Part shown: piece by piece, positions 32,654 to 43,722 of the stretch | How the letters are laid out: each line of letters opens with the position of its first letter | Position numbering within the stretch: the stretch's first letter is position 1 | NCBI GenBank assembly: GCA_022559985.1 | Contig: JAFJTR010000004.1 | Span: 806,001-870,000 of the forward strand | DNA from: Parastagonospora avenae f. sp. tritici 18332-5 | Lineage: Eukaryota > Ascomycota > Dothideomycetes > Pleosporales > Phaeosphaeriaceae | DNA: 64,000 nt | Direction: 5' to 3' | The notes under the pieces: generated by a model | Seen by the model: only the letters and a program-made list of their open reading frames with translations | What the model was told of the DNA's origin: nothing | Databases searched by the model: none | Program-made: the position numbers and the translations under genes

Positions 32654-35003
32654 TCACAAGCTCCAGATCCTTCCCAACCTTCGTCCAAGCGCAGCTATCA
32701 ATTCTGTCGTCGCTACAGTCCTCAAGCGCACAATTTCCGCACTGAGCATGCCAAACATGCGATGCACCTCATCCACATGCGCCTCATCTCCAAAATGCGA
32801 CAAGAACTTCGCCAAAGAATTCGTCCCAAGGAAGATAGTATGGGGCATAATCTCGCTCGCCATGACGGCGCCTGCCGTATACGAGGCCGGCAGAGGAGGC
32901 CTACCAAGCTTCTCTCGCTCAAGGCTGACGAGCTTCAAGAAGGTTTCCGCAATCGCGAGCTTCGTTGCTGCGCCGTTGTTGTCGGCTTGGAGGTGCGAGA
33001 GGAAGGTGGAGAGTGATTCTGTGCCCAATGTAGTCTGCCCGAGCTCGGATGAACGTGCGTCTTCTGGCACATCGACGACGGTGACCTCCTTGGAGATGAA
33101 CTCCAGGCAAGGATCGATGACATCCTCGTCCTCGGAGAAGCTCAGATCAGTGTCGGGTGTGACTTCACGCTCAGCTTCGACCAGCTGCTGCGTGAGGTAG
33201 GCGCAATCGACGCGGAATGACTCTAGTAATCCATCTATGTCAATGTCCTCATCGACGTCCTCAGATGATGACATAACAGCCTCATCGTGGAATTTAAGGG
33301 GCGAATCCAGCTTGCGCGGCGAAGCATTTGACTTGATTGGCGAATACTCAGAGTCGAAGTCAGAAGCACCATCATCGATCATGATGTCCACGTCGTACAT
33401 GGGTTGAGTGAGGTCAACGACACGCGTGTGTCCAGTGGTGTTAGCGAAGAACAAGCGCTCAATGTGGATCTCGTCTTCGCTGTCTTCGGACGAGGTCATT
33501 TCAGCATCCTGAACGGTTCGTAGCGGCGACTCAAAGTTGTTAGAAGAAGCAATGGAGCTAGTAGGCGAAGTAACCGGCTTGTTTGGGGAGGCGATCGAAT
33601 CGAAGTCCGAGTTGACATCATCATTGTTGATGGCGATGTCATACAGAGTTTGTGACATGTCGACTAGGCGAGTGAAGCCCTCTGTGTCGGCGAAGAACAT
33701 GCGCTCTGATTGCCAGGGCTCCACGATGGTCTGCAAATTGATGCGCGCGATGAGCGGAGAAGCAGACTCGTGTAGCCCGAGTGCCATGTCCTGAGAGTAC
33801 GCTTCGTCATCGGTCGAGCCATGCTGTTGTGCAGTGGACTCAAGCTCTGACTGTTCAATGATCTCGAACTCAGCCTCCATAGTGGCAGAAACAGGTGCAG
33901 ATGCACTTGAATCCATCTTGGGCTTGAAGGCGAGGGGCAGCTGTAGCTCAGTCTGCCGCTGAGCATCATCATTCCAGTCTGCGGTAGGAGGGAATGAAGA
34001 CTCATTCGACTCATCCGATTCTTCCTGTGGTGATGATATGCAACCGTCTTTGCATGGCTCGGTACCAATCTCCTGTTCGGACGTAGTTTTGCAGATCTTC
34101 ACCTCTTGGCACTTTCCGAGTACCTCGAAGATACTGCGAGTCGAATCACCAGAGAACACCGAGCCTTTCTCGGAGGGCGAGGACTTGGTTACCGGGGCTT
34201 GAAAGATCCAGTCAAGTGTCGCATCGACGGGCTTGGCAGTTGGCGGTAACGAGGAACCAAATGTAAACATGGAGCCATCAGACTTGGTGAACGCTGAGAA
34301 GAACGGTGTCTTGACAGGCTCATTCTTCGCCCTATCCTCCAAAGTCTCGTAGCGAAATGCGATCGGCGTCAATGGATTACCGTAGTTGTCTGAGATCGGG
34401 TGTGCGCTGCTACCAGTGTGACCAGTGAGAGTTGGAGCAGAGGCGACTGGTACGTGCTGCGCAGGTGGATGCAAAGCTTCATGACTACATCCTACGATAG
34501 GCAGTGGAGTGAGATTCGCCAGAGCGGTCGCGCGAACGGCGTTGGCAGCTGCACGGCGGGCGACGTTGGGGTCGTCGCGAGGTGCTGGGGCGATTGGAGG
34601 GTGTCGGCCTTTCTTGTTGTGTGCCAGTGACTTCTTCAACGACGTTTTTCCTGTCACCGGCAAAGCGTCTTTGTCGACGGGGCGCGCAGCGCGATGACCG
34701 AGAGCCGTGCCTGTGGTCTTTATATTAGAAATCTGTGTATGAATGCGCCTTCAAGAGTACTTACCGTCGAGGTGCGTCTTGCGCCCTGTGGCAGGATTGA
34801 TCTTGATGTCGATACTAGTGGCCATTGCGGAAGCGTCTAATACCATCAATTGTCAGTGATCGCGCGTACCAGGTTGCGTGTGGTCTCATACCATGTGCGG
34901 TGCTCGATGCGCTCTCCTTGGCCCTCTGCGCCTGTTCCTCCCTGAACTTCTCGGCTCGGACAAGCGCCTGCTGGCGGAGGGTCTTGCTGTGCTTGGAGAC
35001 CAT
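32654..35003 (-). CDS. Low-complexity acidic protein, tandem family member C
   Basis: Three exons (35003-34892, 34836-34765, 34710-32654) encode about 746 residues. Introns are 55 and 54 nt with GTATGA and GTAAGT donors, and the exon-3 acceptor CACAG restores the frame into GTALGHRAARPVDKD. The N-terminus is helical and basic (MVSKHSKTLRQQALVRAEKF), then SLKKSLAHNKKGRHP. The middle is acidic and Ser-rich. Two copies of a motif, MFFADTEGFTRLVDMSQ and LFFANTTGHTRVVDLTQ, lie about 245 bp apart. The C-terminus contains two related segments, LGTESLSTFLSHL and LGTNSLAKFLSHF, the second followed by a VxxMFGMLSAE stretch resembling the terminal module of members A and B. Unlike A, the frame is clean. 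Function unknown; probably cytosolic or nuclear. Confidence 0.78.
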
Positions 35004-35915
35004 TGTGGAGATGTTACATGTGTGGGTGTATTTGGGGCTTGCTCAAGGGTGTTCGCTGGCTGGAGGGAAAGGAGTCCGTAGAGCTTTGTGGTGTGATTTC
35101 GGAGAGCCGATAGTCAGAGAGCTGGTGGTTGATCAGGGTGGTCAAAACTCGTGGCAGCGAGGTGAGCGGACAAGAGGGCACGGGTGGCTGAAAAGGAGCA
35201 CGCGGTCCTATGCTAGGCCGTGAATGGATTATTTCAAAATGAAAGGCGATATCCTATGTCGTCATGTTCGCCCAATCGTCAATAGATCCGATGTTGCGGC
35301 CATGACAGCCAAGGGAGGTGAAAGTGAATACGAGACAACTCCACAGAAACTATACACTTCAAATCGACAGGGTGACTAGAATACATGATAAAAGTTCAGG
35401 GATGGAAGAACATGAGTATTACACGGGAACTTGAAGTTATAGGAGATATGGTGCGGGGACGCAAATTTTCAATGGGTGCGATGGGTGACGTTATATATGC
35501 AGGACTACACACGTAGACACAGCGATCCAAATTGAGCGCATGCTGATTACCATGCGCAGATGCGAGCCGTGATGAGTATCAAATCCTGGCGTGTGGGGTA
35601 TCGTTGCTAGGTCCAAGTTTAGTGGTCGGCCTGGAATGCAAAGGAAAGTTCATCGGCGGGTTTGCTGTATAAACTGTGTTCTCTACTAAGTTTTTCAAGT
35701 TGGCAATGCTCCGGAATCGAAGCTCAAGGTGACGAGCTCACGATGAGGTCGTTTCGTGCGCTACGCATCCATGGATGTAGCGCGCTCATCGAAGAAGGAC
35801 CGGATCATATTCGCCGTGTCGCACAAGTCGGAAGATTAGTTTCTATCGTATACTTGATCACCTCAATGGGGAGCTTTGTATACGGGCAAGCAGCGAGTCC
35901 ATAATCGTGCTTGGT
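35004..35915. other. Divergent intergenic region
   Basis: About 910 bp between member C (minus) and the next plus-strand gene. It should include both promoters. No coding signal or element was recognised. Confidence 0.4.
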
Positions 35916-37413
35916 ATGGAGAAAGCGGATGAAGTCTTGACGTTTGTCAGCTCGCTGAGAGTGGCACGTGCGCGCGCGATGGATTGTGGATCCAAGAAAC
36001 CCGTCCTCCCGGCGCGTCTTCGCGCCTCCGCCTTTCCGCATTTTCTTCACAACTTCACGCCCGTCCCAAGATGTCGCAGACTGAGAAAAGAGTATATCGC
36101 ACGATCAAAGGCAACAAATTTCAACTACGATGGAGAATCGCACACCATCAATGGCTACCCTAGAGACTCTGCTGCTGCCAGGTCTTTAAAGCTCAGTCAA
36201 CAATCAGTGGTAGCCTACTTGAAGGCGCAGAGGATATTTTGGGGCTTGAGCTTTCCCGAGTCATCGATCACCATCTACAAACATGGAATGCTGGAGGAGC
36301 TCCAAGACTTCTGCTGTCAATATTCCAATGGCAGAAAAGTGCCCCAGCCGGTATGGACCCGAATGCCTCATGAAGATCACGGAAAACCACGCTCATATCG
36401 GCGCTAAACGAACACCAGCTCGGTCAGCCTCATAGAATCTTCATTGAGATCGAGAGGGAATGGAACACGAAGTACGCGTCCTCGTCTACGAAAACATCCA
36501 GGAAACTGAGACAGGACGAGGTCCCGACGGAACCGCCTGGAGAATCTTCACACAAGGTAGCTCGTGTCGCTGGTTCACCCACGTCCCCCTTTTCCGATCT
36601 TTCAGGACTGCTGGCCCTCTTGAGGAGCGCACGCGATCAACCGGATAGCCAGACGCCAGTTGTCAAGACGGAGCAGCCTGTAGAGACAGAGATTCAATCA
36701 GACAGTCCCAGTACTGTCTGGAAATCGCGCTGGCAGCAGGACATCGACAAATATCGGATCACGGATTATTACTCGAGGACTGCCGGTAAATATGCGATCA
36801 GTTGTCCAGCCATCGAAGAACGATACCCTGGCCTTGAAGGGAGGCTTGTTTTGAAAACAGCACTTATCCATAGCCACACAAGACAACAAGGAGTGTTCAA
36901 GACTGACCTCGACCTGGGCCTTTTCAAGGGTACTGCAGTAATGGGTATCGACGAGTACTCTCTTGCCGATTGGTGCTACCGACAACAAATGGGATTGCAG
37001 CCGAACGAGAAAAGTTTGGAAATTAAAGATTGGAAGACAAAGCCAACGATGCTCATATTTCAACTTGCGGGAATCCTTGCATACAATCATCGCAATACAA
37101 TGCGCGGAGTATAAAGGCAAAATTGGACACCTCGAAAAGCGCCACGCTTTTCATGCAAGTCAGACTCAAGGACGAAAAGGATCTCTTCATGCGGCAAGGG
37201 GCGATCTTTGGTTGTGAGGGCGAGATTCAATTCAACGATCTTCATGACCTCGAGTTCCAGGGGGACGTCGATCTTTCCATGCTTGGCCCCGATCCTGTTA
37301 AATTCAATGGCTATAAAGTCAAACATCTATCGAAGTCAGACGCCGTCAATAGTCTCTGGGGATCTTTTCCCACGAGGGCCATAAGGTATGGCGATGCCTG
37401 GAACAAACCCTGA
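35916..37413 (+). CDS. Hypothetical protein, three exons, start uncertain
   Basis: Exons up to 36350, 36419-37108 and 37171-37413 give up to 455 residues. Intron 1 (68 nt) runs GTATGG to CTAAACGAACACCAG and joins NGRKVPQP to LGQPHRIFIEIEREW. Intron 2 (62 nt) runs GTATAA to ACTCAAG and moves the frame into DEKDLFMRQGAIFGCEGEIQ. The sequence is soluble, without signal peptide or membrane helix. The middle is Ser/Thr/Pro-rich and the C-terminal 230 residues look folded (RWQQDIDKYRITDYYSR, TMLIFQLAGILAYNH). I do not recognise the family. In-frame ATGs are at 35916 and 35979, but the first 50 residues look like translated leader. Another ATG at 36071 lies in a different frame and would need an extra intron. 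Intron 2 has the weaker sites; a frameshift there is the alternative. Confidence 0.6.
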
Positions 37414-38306
37414 GCTTGTTTTTTGGATGCTCTTGCGGTTCCGAGCGACTGCTGTAGGATCCGCTCGTAGAGCTACATACCCCGCAATGTTCACAAGCTG
37501 CGATCCCAAGCTACATTCCTACATCGCTCACATCGCTGCGATCTCGGTGCAATCGTAGCGCAGTTGGCAGTAATCTTCCTTTCAACTCCGGTGGTCAGTG
37601 CTTGACGCCAGCGCTCTTCCACGTCGTTTGATGATGCATCGCTTTCACGATCAGCCTTATTCTTCGCACAACAACGGCGCATGCGCTCGCATACCCCCAT
37701 GGCCCCAGAAACCGACCTTAAAATATGTTGATCGTGTGCGCACCTACAAGAAGATCATTTCGGACATCAGGATACCGATCGGCGTCCAAGGTCTACACGG
37801 AGGTATGACCCAGCTCCGAGCAGGGATACTACATCATTACCTCCGCTTCCATACTGCGAGCCGACTGGATGGATAACCAAGTACAAAGGCTGTGTACGCG
37901 TGTTGTCAGGTAATGCCAGGACCGATCATGTCCCATTGGACGCGTCAAGTTGCCAGCCTATCAGAAAACAGCAGAGTCTTGGAGCCCAGTTCGGATGCTT
38001 GTACATGTGTAGTGGCGCACGGACGTGGGCATGGAGACCCGAGAAAGCCATAAGACGGTGCTGCAAGCCAACATTTGTCTGGTCTAAAGGTCTTTGAATC
38101 ATCGAATACAACACTTCTCCGTTTAAGCACCGTATCGTATACTGCCTGCGTCCGACCTTCTGACACCTGACACTGAACATCGACACGCCACTCAGCACGT
38201 GCTCACACTGTTCACCGCATCTCAACCTCGTCCTCCAACCCAGTCCATCCTCACAGTCCTCAATCGCACCACTTCAAACCCCCTTCCTCCACCGCTGGTG
38301 TCCTGC
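37414..38306. other. Intergenic region, no gene seen
   Basis: About 890 bp. Short frames on both strands are unconvincing. A fragment near 37550 resembles a tRNA D-arm but has no matching T-arm (see rejected items). Confidence 0.4.
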
Positions 38307-38534
38307 ATGATGTCCCCAACATCCCGCTCCCTCGAAACAATGATGCTCCAAGCCCACCGCGCCAAAGGCGTGCGCTACCCACCCGCCACACAAAAAGACT
38401 GCTTCAAAACATGGTACTCATATGCGTTGCGGCAGGGCGAGGCGCAGAAGGCGGAGCCGAAGGTCTTGCAGAAACATGGAAGGTATTTGAAGGAAGTGAG
38501 GGAGGTGGCGCCGGGGGGTCGGACGTATTTGTAG
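38307..38534 (+). CDS. Possible small hypothetical protein
   Basis: A 75-codon frame starting with two adjacent ATGs (MMSPTSRSLETMMLQAHRAK). The body is KDCFKTWYSYALRQGEAQK, then LQKHGRYLKEVREVAPGG. Codon use drifts from C-ending to G-ending along the frame, as in the confident genes of this window, which favours coding. The protein is basic and predicted helical. The open frame extends upstream of the ATG without a clear start, so a short upstream exon is possible. No family recognised. Confidence 0.4.
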   Translation: MMSPTSRSLETMMLQAHRAKGVRYPPATQKDCFKTWYSYALRQGEAQKAEPKVLQKHGRYLKEVREVAPGGRTYL

Positions 38535-39104
38535 ACAATGAGGCACGTGAACTGGTTGGGGTACGAGATTTGCGACTTTCTTTTAATGATAGACAGCATC
38601 GAAGGTTTTCAGCAATCTATACCTTGTCCAAACAATTGCGCTCTTTCCCTCACGTGTACTTACAGTATTCCTTGCTCCTTGTGAAAGATGGTCGCAAGGA
38701 CAATCGCCCTAATGAAGAACCACTTATTGAACATTAGGCCTGATGCTACGTCAAAGGAGCGCGTAAGGCTCGCCGGAGCGGATCCTCAATGCACTTCACT
38801 GTTGCACGGCACTAGGCGTTCTTTAGCTAGCCTTGTGTCTATCTATGCTTAGCGTGTTCTCTTCTATCTGGTTGGCACACAGTCGCTCCCTCACTTGATC
38901 ACTGATTTCACCACATTTGAGTCACCGGCACCCTTGATCCCTTCCATGGGTCGTGCTTGCTCATCTCATCAACTCTTCCGAGCTTAACTCTTTGCCCGAA
39001 CTCCTATCCACACAGTATACTTCTCAAGTAGCCTTCGCACCGAATTTGAATATCCAAACACCACGTCACGAGAGTACCACACCCTGCCGCCCAATGGCGC
39101 CTCG
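38535..39104. other. Intergenic region, no gene seen
   Basis: About 570 bp upstream of the F-box gene. It probably contains that gene's promoter. Nothing else is supported. Confidence 0.4.
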
Positions 39105-40668
39105 ATGTTTCCGCCGAACCCTGGACCGGTTCATGCAGCATCATGGTTAGTGAATCTCCCTGTCGAACTCATCGACAACATTTATCGACAGCTGGACAAT
39201 GTGCGCGGCGTAGCAAATCTGAGGCTTACGTGCACTCAGACTGGCTTCTCCAGCACGGCCGGCGACACGCTTCAACATCTTTACCAGAATCTGCCATTTG
39301 CGCACACGCCAGAAGGATGGCTGGGCTACATGGCCGTAGCTGAAGACCGTGTTGGGGAAGCCGATGTTCGGGGTTACAAGAGCTCAGAACGGGTCCGCAG
39401 AGTTGTTTACGAAGACGTCTTGCCTGCCGCTCTCCAGGATCTCGGTCTTTACAATATCGCCGCTCTCGCCACAACAGTCGCACATATGGAATGTACACCT
39501 TATGAAAAGTACATTGACTATGTTCATGCGATTAAAAATTTCCGTGTCTATGCTGAAGACCTGACAGCGATCGAAGCTATCGCAACGAAGTCCGTCAATC
39601 TTGATACGATCGAACACCAACCCGGATTCCAAGATGCGCGACACGGGTACGAGCTCCATCGAGCAATGTTAAGTGTCATTCGGCAGATCGCGGACATGAA
39701 TGATGAGGATCATGAGGATGACGAGGATGATGGGAAAATTGTTCTGAATATAGGAGTTTCAAAACATCTCTGGAAGAACCGATCTCGCACCTGGAAGACC
39801 GATACATGCCCGAGTCTTCTTGGCCCATCAGTCGAACACGTCCATCTTATGGTCAAGGCCGCCCTGGAGAACCCTTTGCGCAAAGCTCCCCTGGCTCTTC
39901 GCATCAAGACTATCCACCCTTATGCATCCACCGAGGATTCTGATGAACAGCAATGGCCAAAGAACAACAAGCTCCATCATGTTGACATCCGGTACGTCGG
40001 CTTAAATAGATCAGAGGGTCACGACATTGCGGACATCCAATTTCTCAGCGACCCGAGCACCACTCATCGCTTCACAAATATGCGCACCCTGCGACTCGCA
40101 GGCGCACACCCGCATCTCAACTGATCACTGAATCTCCAGCGTCTCGGCTCAAAGGACTGCAAGCCCGAGTGGCTAAACCTCCCCGATATTAACTTCGAAA
40201 ACGTGAAGCTCGGACACGTCGCAGTGATGTTCCTCAAGACACTGAAAGTGCACGCTCACTTCCGAAACTTTATTTGGTTGGGCAAGTCCATTCTCGACTT
40301 CGACACGGGCTCGGAGTTTCTCCAAGTCGTCGTCGCGGGCGTGCATGTTGCATGTTGCATGTTACACACAAGTCATGGGCTTTGCATCAGCATAGAATAG
40401 CACGACGGACGAGACGCTCGCGGCGGATCTTGTGCCTGCCAACTCGCCGAATGGCGAATTTGCCAACGCGCAAACTGATGTGTTTCTTTTGTCCTACGAT
40501 CATGAGGGAGCGCAGAAGCTTGCGGAAGAGTATGCGCCATTTTGTAGGCCTTATCAACGATCTGAGGAGCAGGGCATTCCATTCGTGTTGCCGTCTGATC
40601 TGGGTCGCTACACGATGCAGGGTGGGGTATGTCACGGGCAATTCTGGGTAGAAGGATGGCAGGATTAG
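39105..40668 (+). pseudogene. F-box-like gene interrupted by an in-frame TGA
   Basis: The frame starts at ATG 39105 with an F-box-like N-terminus (SWLVNLPVELIDNIYRQLDN, then VRGVANLRLTCTQT), as in substrate adaptors of SCF ubiquitin ligases. It runs 339 codons to TGA at 40122-40124. The same frame then continues as convincing coding sequence (LNLQRLGSKDCKPEWLNLP, NFENVKLGHVAVMFLKTL). A 55-nt intron (40341-40395, GTGCAT to GCATAG) joins it to a last exon (TDVFLLSYDHEGAQKLAEEY) ending at 40668. The full frame is 503 codons including the internal stop. An acidic stretch (DEDHEDDEDDG) lies near residue 205. The TGA would be explained by one G-to-A change from TGG, the type RIP makes, but a sequencing error or a truncated functional product are alternatives. 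A 57-nt frame-neutral intron at 39991 is also possible. Confidence 0.6.
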
Positions 40669-40835
40669 GGTCGCGAATGGTTAGACTAGACGATGTATCC
40701 TTCACACTTGTGGCATTATCGATATATGTACTGTGCTGTACGCATATCAATCAGCTGCGCACATAATTCGCTCGTTTACTTAGTAAGATTCATGAACCTT
40801 CAACGCAGCATGTCAATCATGCATAGATTGCCCGC

Positions 40836-41691
40836 TCACGTTCCAACACCTCTCATCACCGTCACGGTATGGACGTACTTTACCTTTCCATCGACAACCC
40901 TGATCTCATGACTATCCGGCCAAGCGCCCAAACTGTCAAATTGACACAGCACGTCAACACTACCCATAACCTCATCGATCACATATCGCCTCAAGCCATT
41001 TTTCTTCGCACTACCACCGCGCGGCAGAGATGCGCCACAAGGACTCGTGTATGCTGCACCACTCCGTTAGAACCCTTCCCACACTCTCCGGCGAAGACAA
41101 CTTACAGCTCCCCTCAACCCTCTCACACTGCGTTCCCCACGGAATACTATCCGCTGCATTCTTATCCGTCCACATATCTAAATACGCATCACCAACTTTC
41201 TTCAAGAGATCTCTACTCGGCCTTTGGCCCTCTGCTATCTCACTCCAGTCTTCTTTCTGAATGTACCCCAACGTCTTCTTCGCGTCGAAGAACAAGTCTC
41301 CAGTTGTTGCGGCGACGGTATCGATCATGCTGATTGTGCTGCTGTCGTTATTCGCGTGGCGCAGCTGTGTGGATACGACGAAGGGTTTGGCGCCGGAGGT
41401 GCTGATCCACATTGTGTAGGAGGCACAAGCGATGGTGTCGGCGGTGGATCGGTTTAGCGTTATGGCGTATGGCGTACTCAACAAACCTTTGGCGATTTCA
41501 GAAACCTTGTTGTTTTGCTGGTATGTGAAGTTCGTAGTGGCCAGGGCGAGAGTGCCAGGGTTGCCGGCGGTTTGGGCGGCGAGGTACGACTGCGCGGCGG
41601 ACAGGAGACCTGCGCGTGTACATTCTGCGGTTGCAGCCGATGTAAGTGAGAGTATTGCTGCGACAGCAGTCGTGCACGAAAAGTTAATCAT
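40836..41691 (-). CDS. Secreted protein, DUF8021-like
   Basis: Exons 41691-41106 and 41053-40836 encode 267 residues. The 52-nt intron has a GTAAGT donor, a CTAAC branch site and a GTGCAG acceptor. The N-terminus is a signal peptide (FSCTTAVAAILSLTSAATAE). The mature part begins CTRAGLLSAAQSYLAAQTAG and has N-glycosylation sites. Typical words of this fungal extracellular family follow: NNKVSEIAKGLLSTPYAI, DTVAATTGDLFFDAKKTLGY, DSIPWGTQCERVEGS and, in exon 2, RRYVIDEVMGSVDVLCQFD and GAWPDSHEIRVVDGKVKYVH. Six or so Cys may form disulphides. The role is unknown; these are abundant in secretomes of plant-associated ascomycetes. Without the intron the frame ends prematurely. Confidence 0.85.
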
Positions 41692-42130
41692 GTCAACGTT
41701 TTTTCTGTCCAGAAAATTGTGACCTTGGGAGAGTGATTTGAGGAAATCGATCGAGCTTGGTTTGCTTGCAGATATACTCGGACTCCATTCCTATATACTT
41801 CTAGATGGCATGCGCTCATAACACGCGCATCTTCTCCGGCAGAATGATCGCCCATGCACAACATGTAGACGAAGGCTTGTCATTGGTAAGCTCACAAGCG
41901 AAGGCTATGAAGATGTTACTGGTTTATGAATTATTGCCACATTCAGTATCGTTGAGAAATTGCATAACAGGGGTATCGATGCCTGCACGGCAGTTCGGTG
42001 TAGAAATAATACATCGAAACGGCCAGCGCTGGTGACCAGTGAAATTTCTGCGGCGAGAAGCATGCAGCTTCGTAGTCCCGCAAAGCCACGTACCGGCCGC
42101 ACCTCTTCTGGACACACACATCGCGATTGA
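41692..42130. other. Intergenic region
   Basis: About 440 bp between two minus-strand genes, holding the promoter of the secreted protein. No other feature was seen. Confidence 0.4.
41790..41799 (-). promoter_or_regulatory. TATA-like box of the DUF8021-like gene
   Basis: On the minus strand the sequence reads AGTATATAGG about 100 bp before the ATG at 41691, a usual distance for a fungal TATA element. Confidence 0.4.
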
Positions 42131-43135
42131 TCACTTGCTTGCGCTCCAGCCAGCCAATGCCCATATACCCTTCACCAAATTTTCCTCGCCATCATGTCCT
42201 CTCAAGCTGCGCATCTTCTTGTCCAGTTGATACCTCCTCAAATCTTCGAACACGGCCACAAGCACATCCTTGAATTCATTGCTCGGTTTTCCAGTCCAAC
42301 TATCTCCACCAATCTTCTTGCAACACCGCTCAACCACTAGGTTCATGACTTCGTGCCGTCGCGTCGGCCACACATCTGGCTGCGAATTGTGACTGATACT
42401 CTGAGAGATTAGCACCGTGTAAAGATGTAGAAGCGAAAAGGTCGCAGTGCCAGTGACATCTTGCGACGCACCTATGATAGTGTTCCACGATATGTCGCTA
42501 TCAGTGAGGCCAAGAGATGCGTTTGCTTTCCAGAACAGGCGATTCATTCGCGGCACTGTCGTCAACCACTTTGGCATTGTGCTGCTGGCGCTCGACATCA
42601 AACGCGCCAGACGAACGAGGGGAATGGCGAGGCCAGTCGCGACGTCCGGGCGACCCAGAGAATCCCAAGATGCGGCAATGAGGTTGTAGCAGTCGAGAAG
42701 AGGATCGTTGTCGCGAACCGTTCGAGCGTCGTTGGGGTTTGCGGTCTGCACGAGAGCTGGAATGATGGCGACATCTAGGAGTTCGGACACAGTGAACTTG
42801 CCATCAGACTTGCGCTGCCACAGGGTTCGTACGCCAGACCAGACATGGACCATGAATATGTGGAGCCTCTCTGGAGGCTGCTCGCACAGTGCCTTCCATA
42901 TAGATACGGCATCGAAGGAGCGCCGTGTGTCTTGCTTGTCGAACATCGCAAGACGGCAGTTTGGACAGCAATTTGAATTTCCGCGTCCCGAGCGCATCCA
43001 CCTGACAATGCAGTCTCGACCGAAGATGTGTCTACAACCAGGTAGTGAGACAGGCAAATGTTCTTTACCGAAGACATCGGTGCAAATGGGGCAGATCTCC
43101 GCTGGACGAAGCCGGGTGTTGATAAAGCTCTCCAT
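42131..43135 (-). CDS. RING-finger protein, probable E3 ubiquitin ligase
   Basis: A single exon of 334 codons from ATG at 43135 (MESFINTRLRPAE). The RING begins at once: CPIC, then LPGCRHIFGRDCIVRWM and CCPNCR. The ligand after the His is replaced by Gly (HIFG), a form I recall from many fungal RINGs, so zinc binding is plausible. The remaining 270 residues are helical and carry no domain I recognise, with repeated Trp and Leu. The C-terminus is basic and rich in charged residues. RING proteins recruit E2 enzymes; the substrate is unknown. The open frame extends to about 43255 without an ATG before 43219. The ATG at 43135 is preferred because it lies directly before the RING. Confidence 0.75.
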   Translation of the reverse strand: MESFINTRLRPAEICPICTDVFGKEHLPVSLPGCRHIFGRDCIVRWMRSGRGNSNCCPNCRLAMFDKQDTRRSFDAVSIWKALCEQPPERLHIFMVHVWSGVRTLWQRKSDGKFTVSELLDVAIIPALVQTANPNDARTVRDNDPLLDCYNLIAASWDSLGRPDVATGLAIPLVRLARLMSSASSTMPKWLTTVPRMNRLFWKANASLGLTDSDISWNTIIGASQDVTGTATFSLLHLYTVLISQSISHNSQPDVWPTRRHEVMNLVVERCCKKIGGDSWTGKPSNEFKDVLVAVFEDLRRYQLDKKMRSLRGHDGEENLVKGIWALAGWSASK

Positions 43136-43722
43136 GGCAGTCAGTTGTTGTGGCGCGAATGGGAACTTTCTTGTTGAACATACCGTTATGACCTTGAGGG
43201 TGCATGCGCTGATAAACATGTTGGCGACTGATGTTTGCGATTCACCATTTGTCACTGTGAATCAACAAAGCCGTGAAGTTGTTTGCGCGGTCACTAGATC
43301 ATTGTCGTTTGTTAGCTAGTCATGAACGCGCCAGACGCCAGCTCAGACTGCCAAAGCTCCCATCACCTGCATCTTAAATCATGTTTCAAATTCTGGAAAT
43401 TTTCACGTTCCGGAACCAAGTCTTTAGATTTGCACACTCCTCCCTTGCGTCGCGCTGGTGGTTGACCCCATTCCTCTACAGACCAGCATCCAAGTCTCGT
43501 TCGCTCTAGGCGCAGTTGGTCGATACGTCATTTATGTGAGCCTATCGGATTCTGGCCTCGCACAATGTACATCAGCGCCACGTTCAGGTGGGTCAGCAAC
43601 AAATTTTGATTACGAGACTTGATCTTTCACTTCGTGCAGTGACATGGTAGCAACGAATTGAGGCTGCAGAGTTTGTTTATACACAAAAGCCTTGATATTG
43701 ATCTCATATAGCTCCACCCGTG
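43136..43722. promoter_or_regulatory. Divergent promoter region
   Basis: About 590 bp between divergent starts at 43135 (minus) and 43723 (plus). No specific site was assigned. Confidence 0.35.

Noticed and set aside
35916..37413. Frameshift near 37110 in the three-exon hypothetical gene
   Set aside because: A 62-nt GT-AG intron (37109-37170) accounts for the frame change, so a pseudogene call is not needed.
37540..37620. tRNA-like stretch with GTAGCGCAGTTGGCAG
   Set aside because: It resembles a D-arm, but no acceptor stem pairing or GGTTCGAxxCC T-arm follows within 90 nt.
39991..40047. 57-nt GT-AG segment (GTACGT to TTTCTCAG) in the F-box gene
   Set aside because: Consensus sites and size are good, but it is a multiple of three and open, so sequence alone cannot decide. 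It does not remove the TGA.
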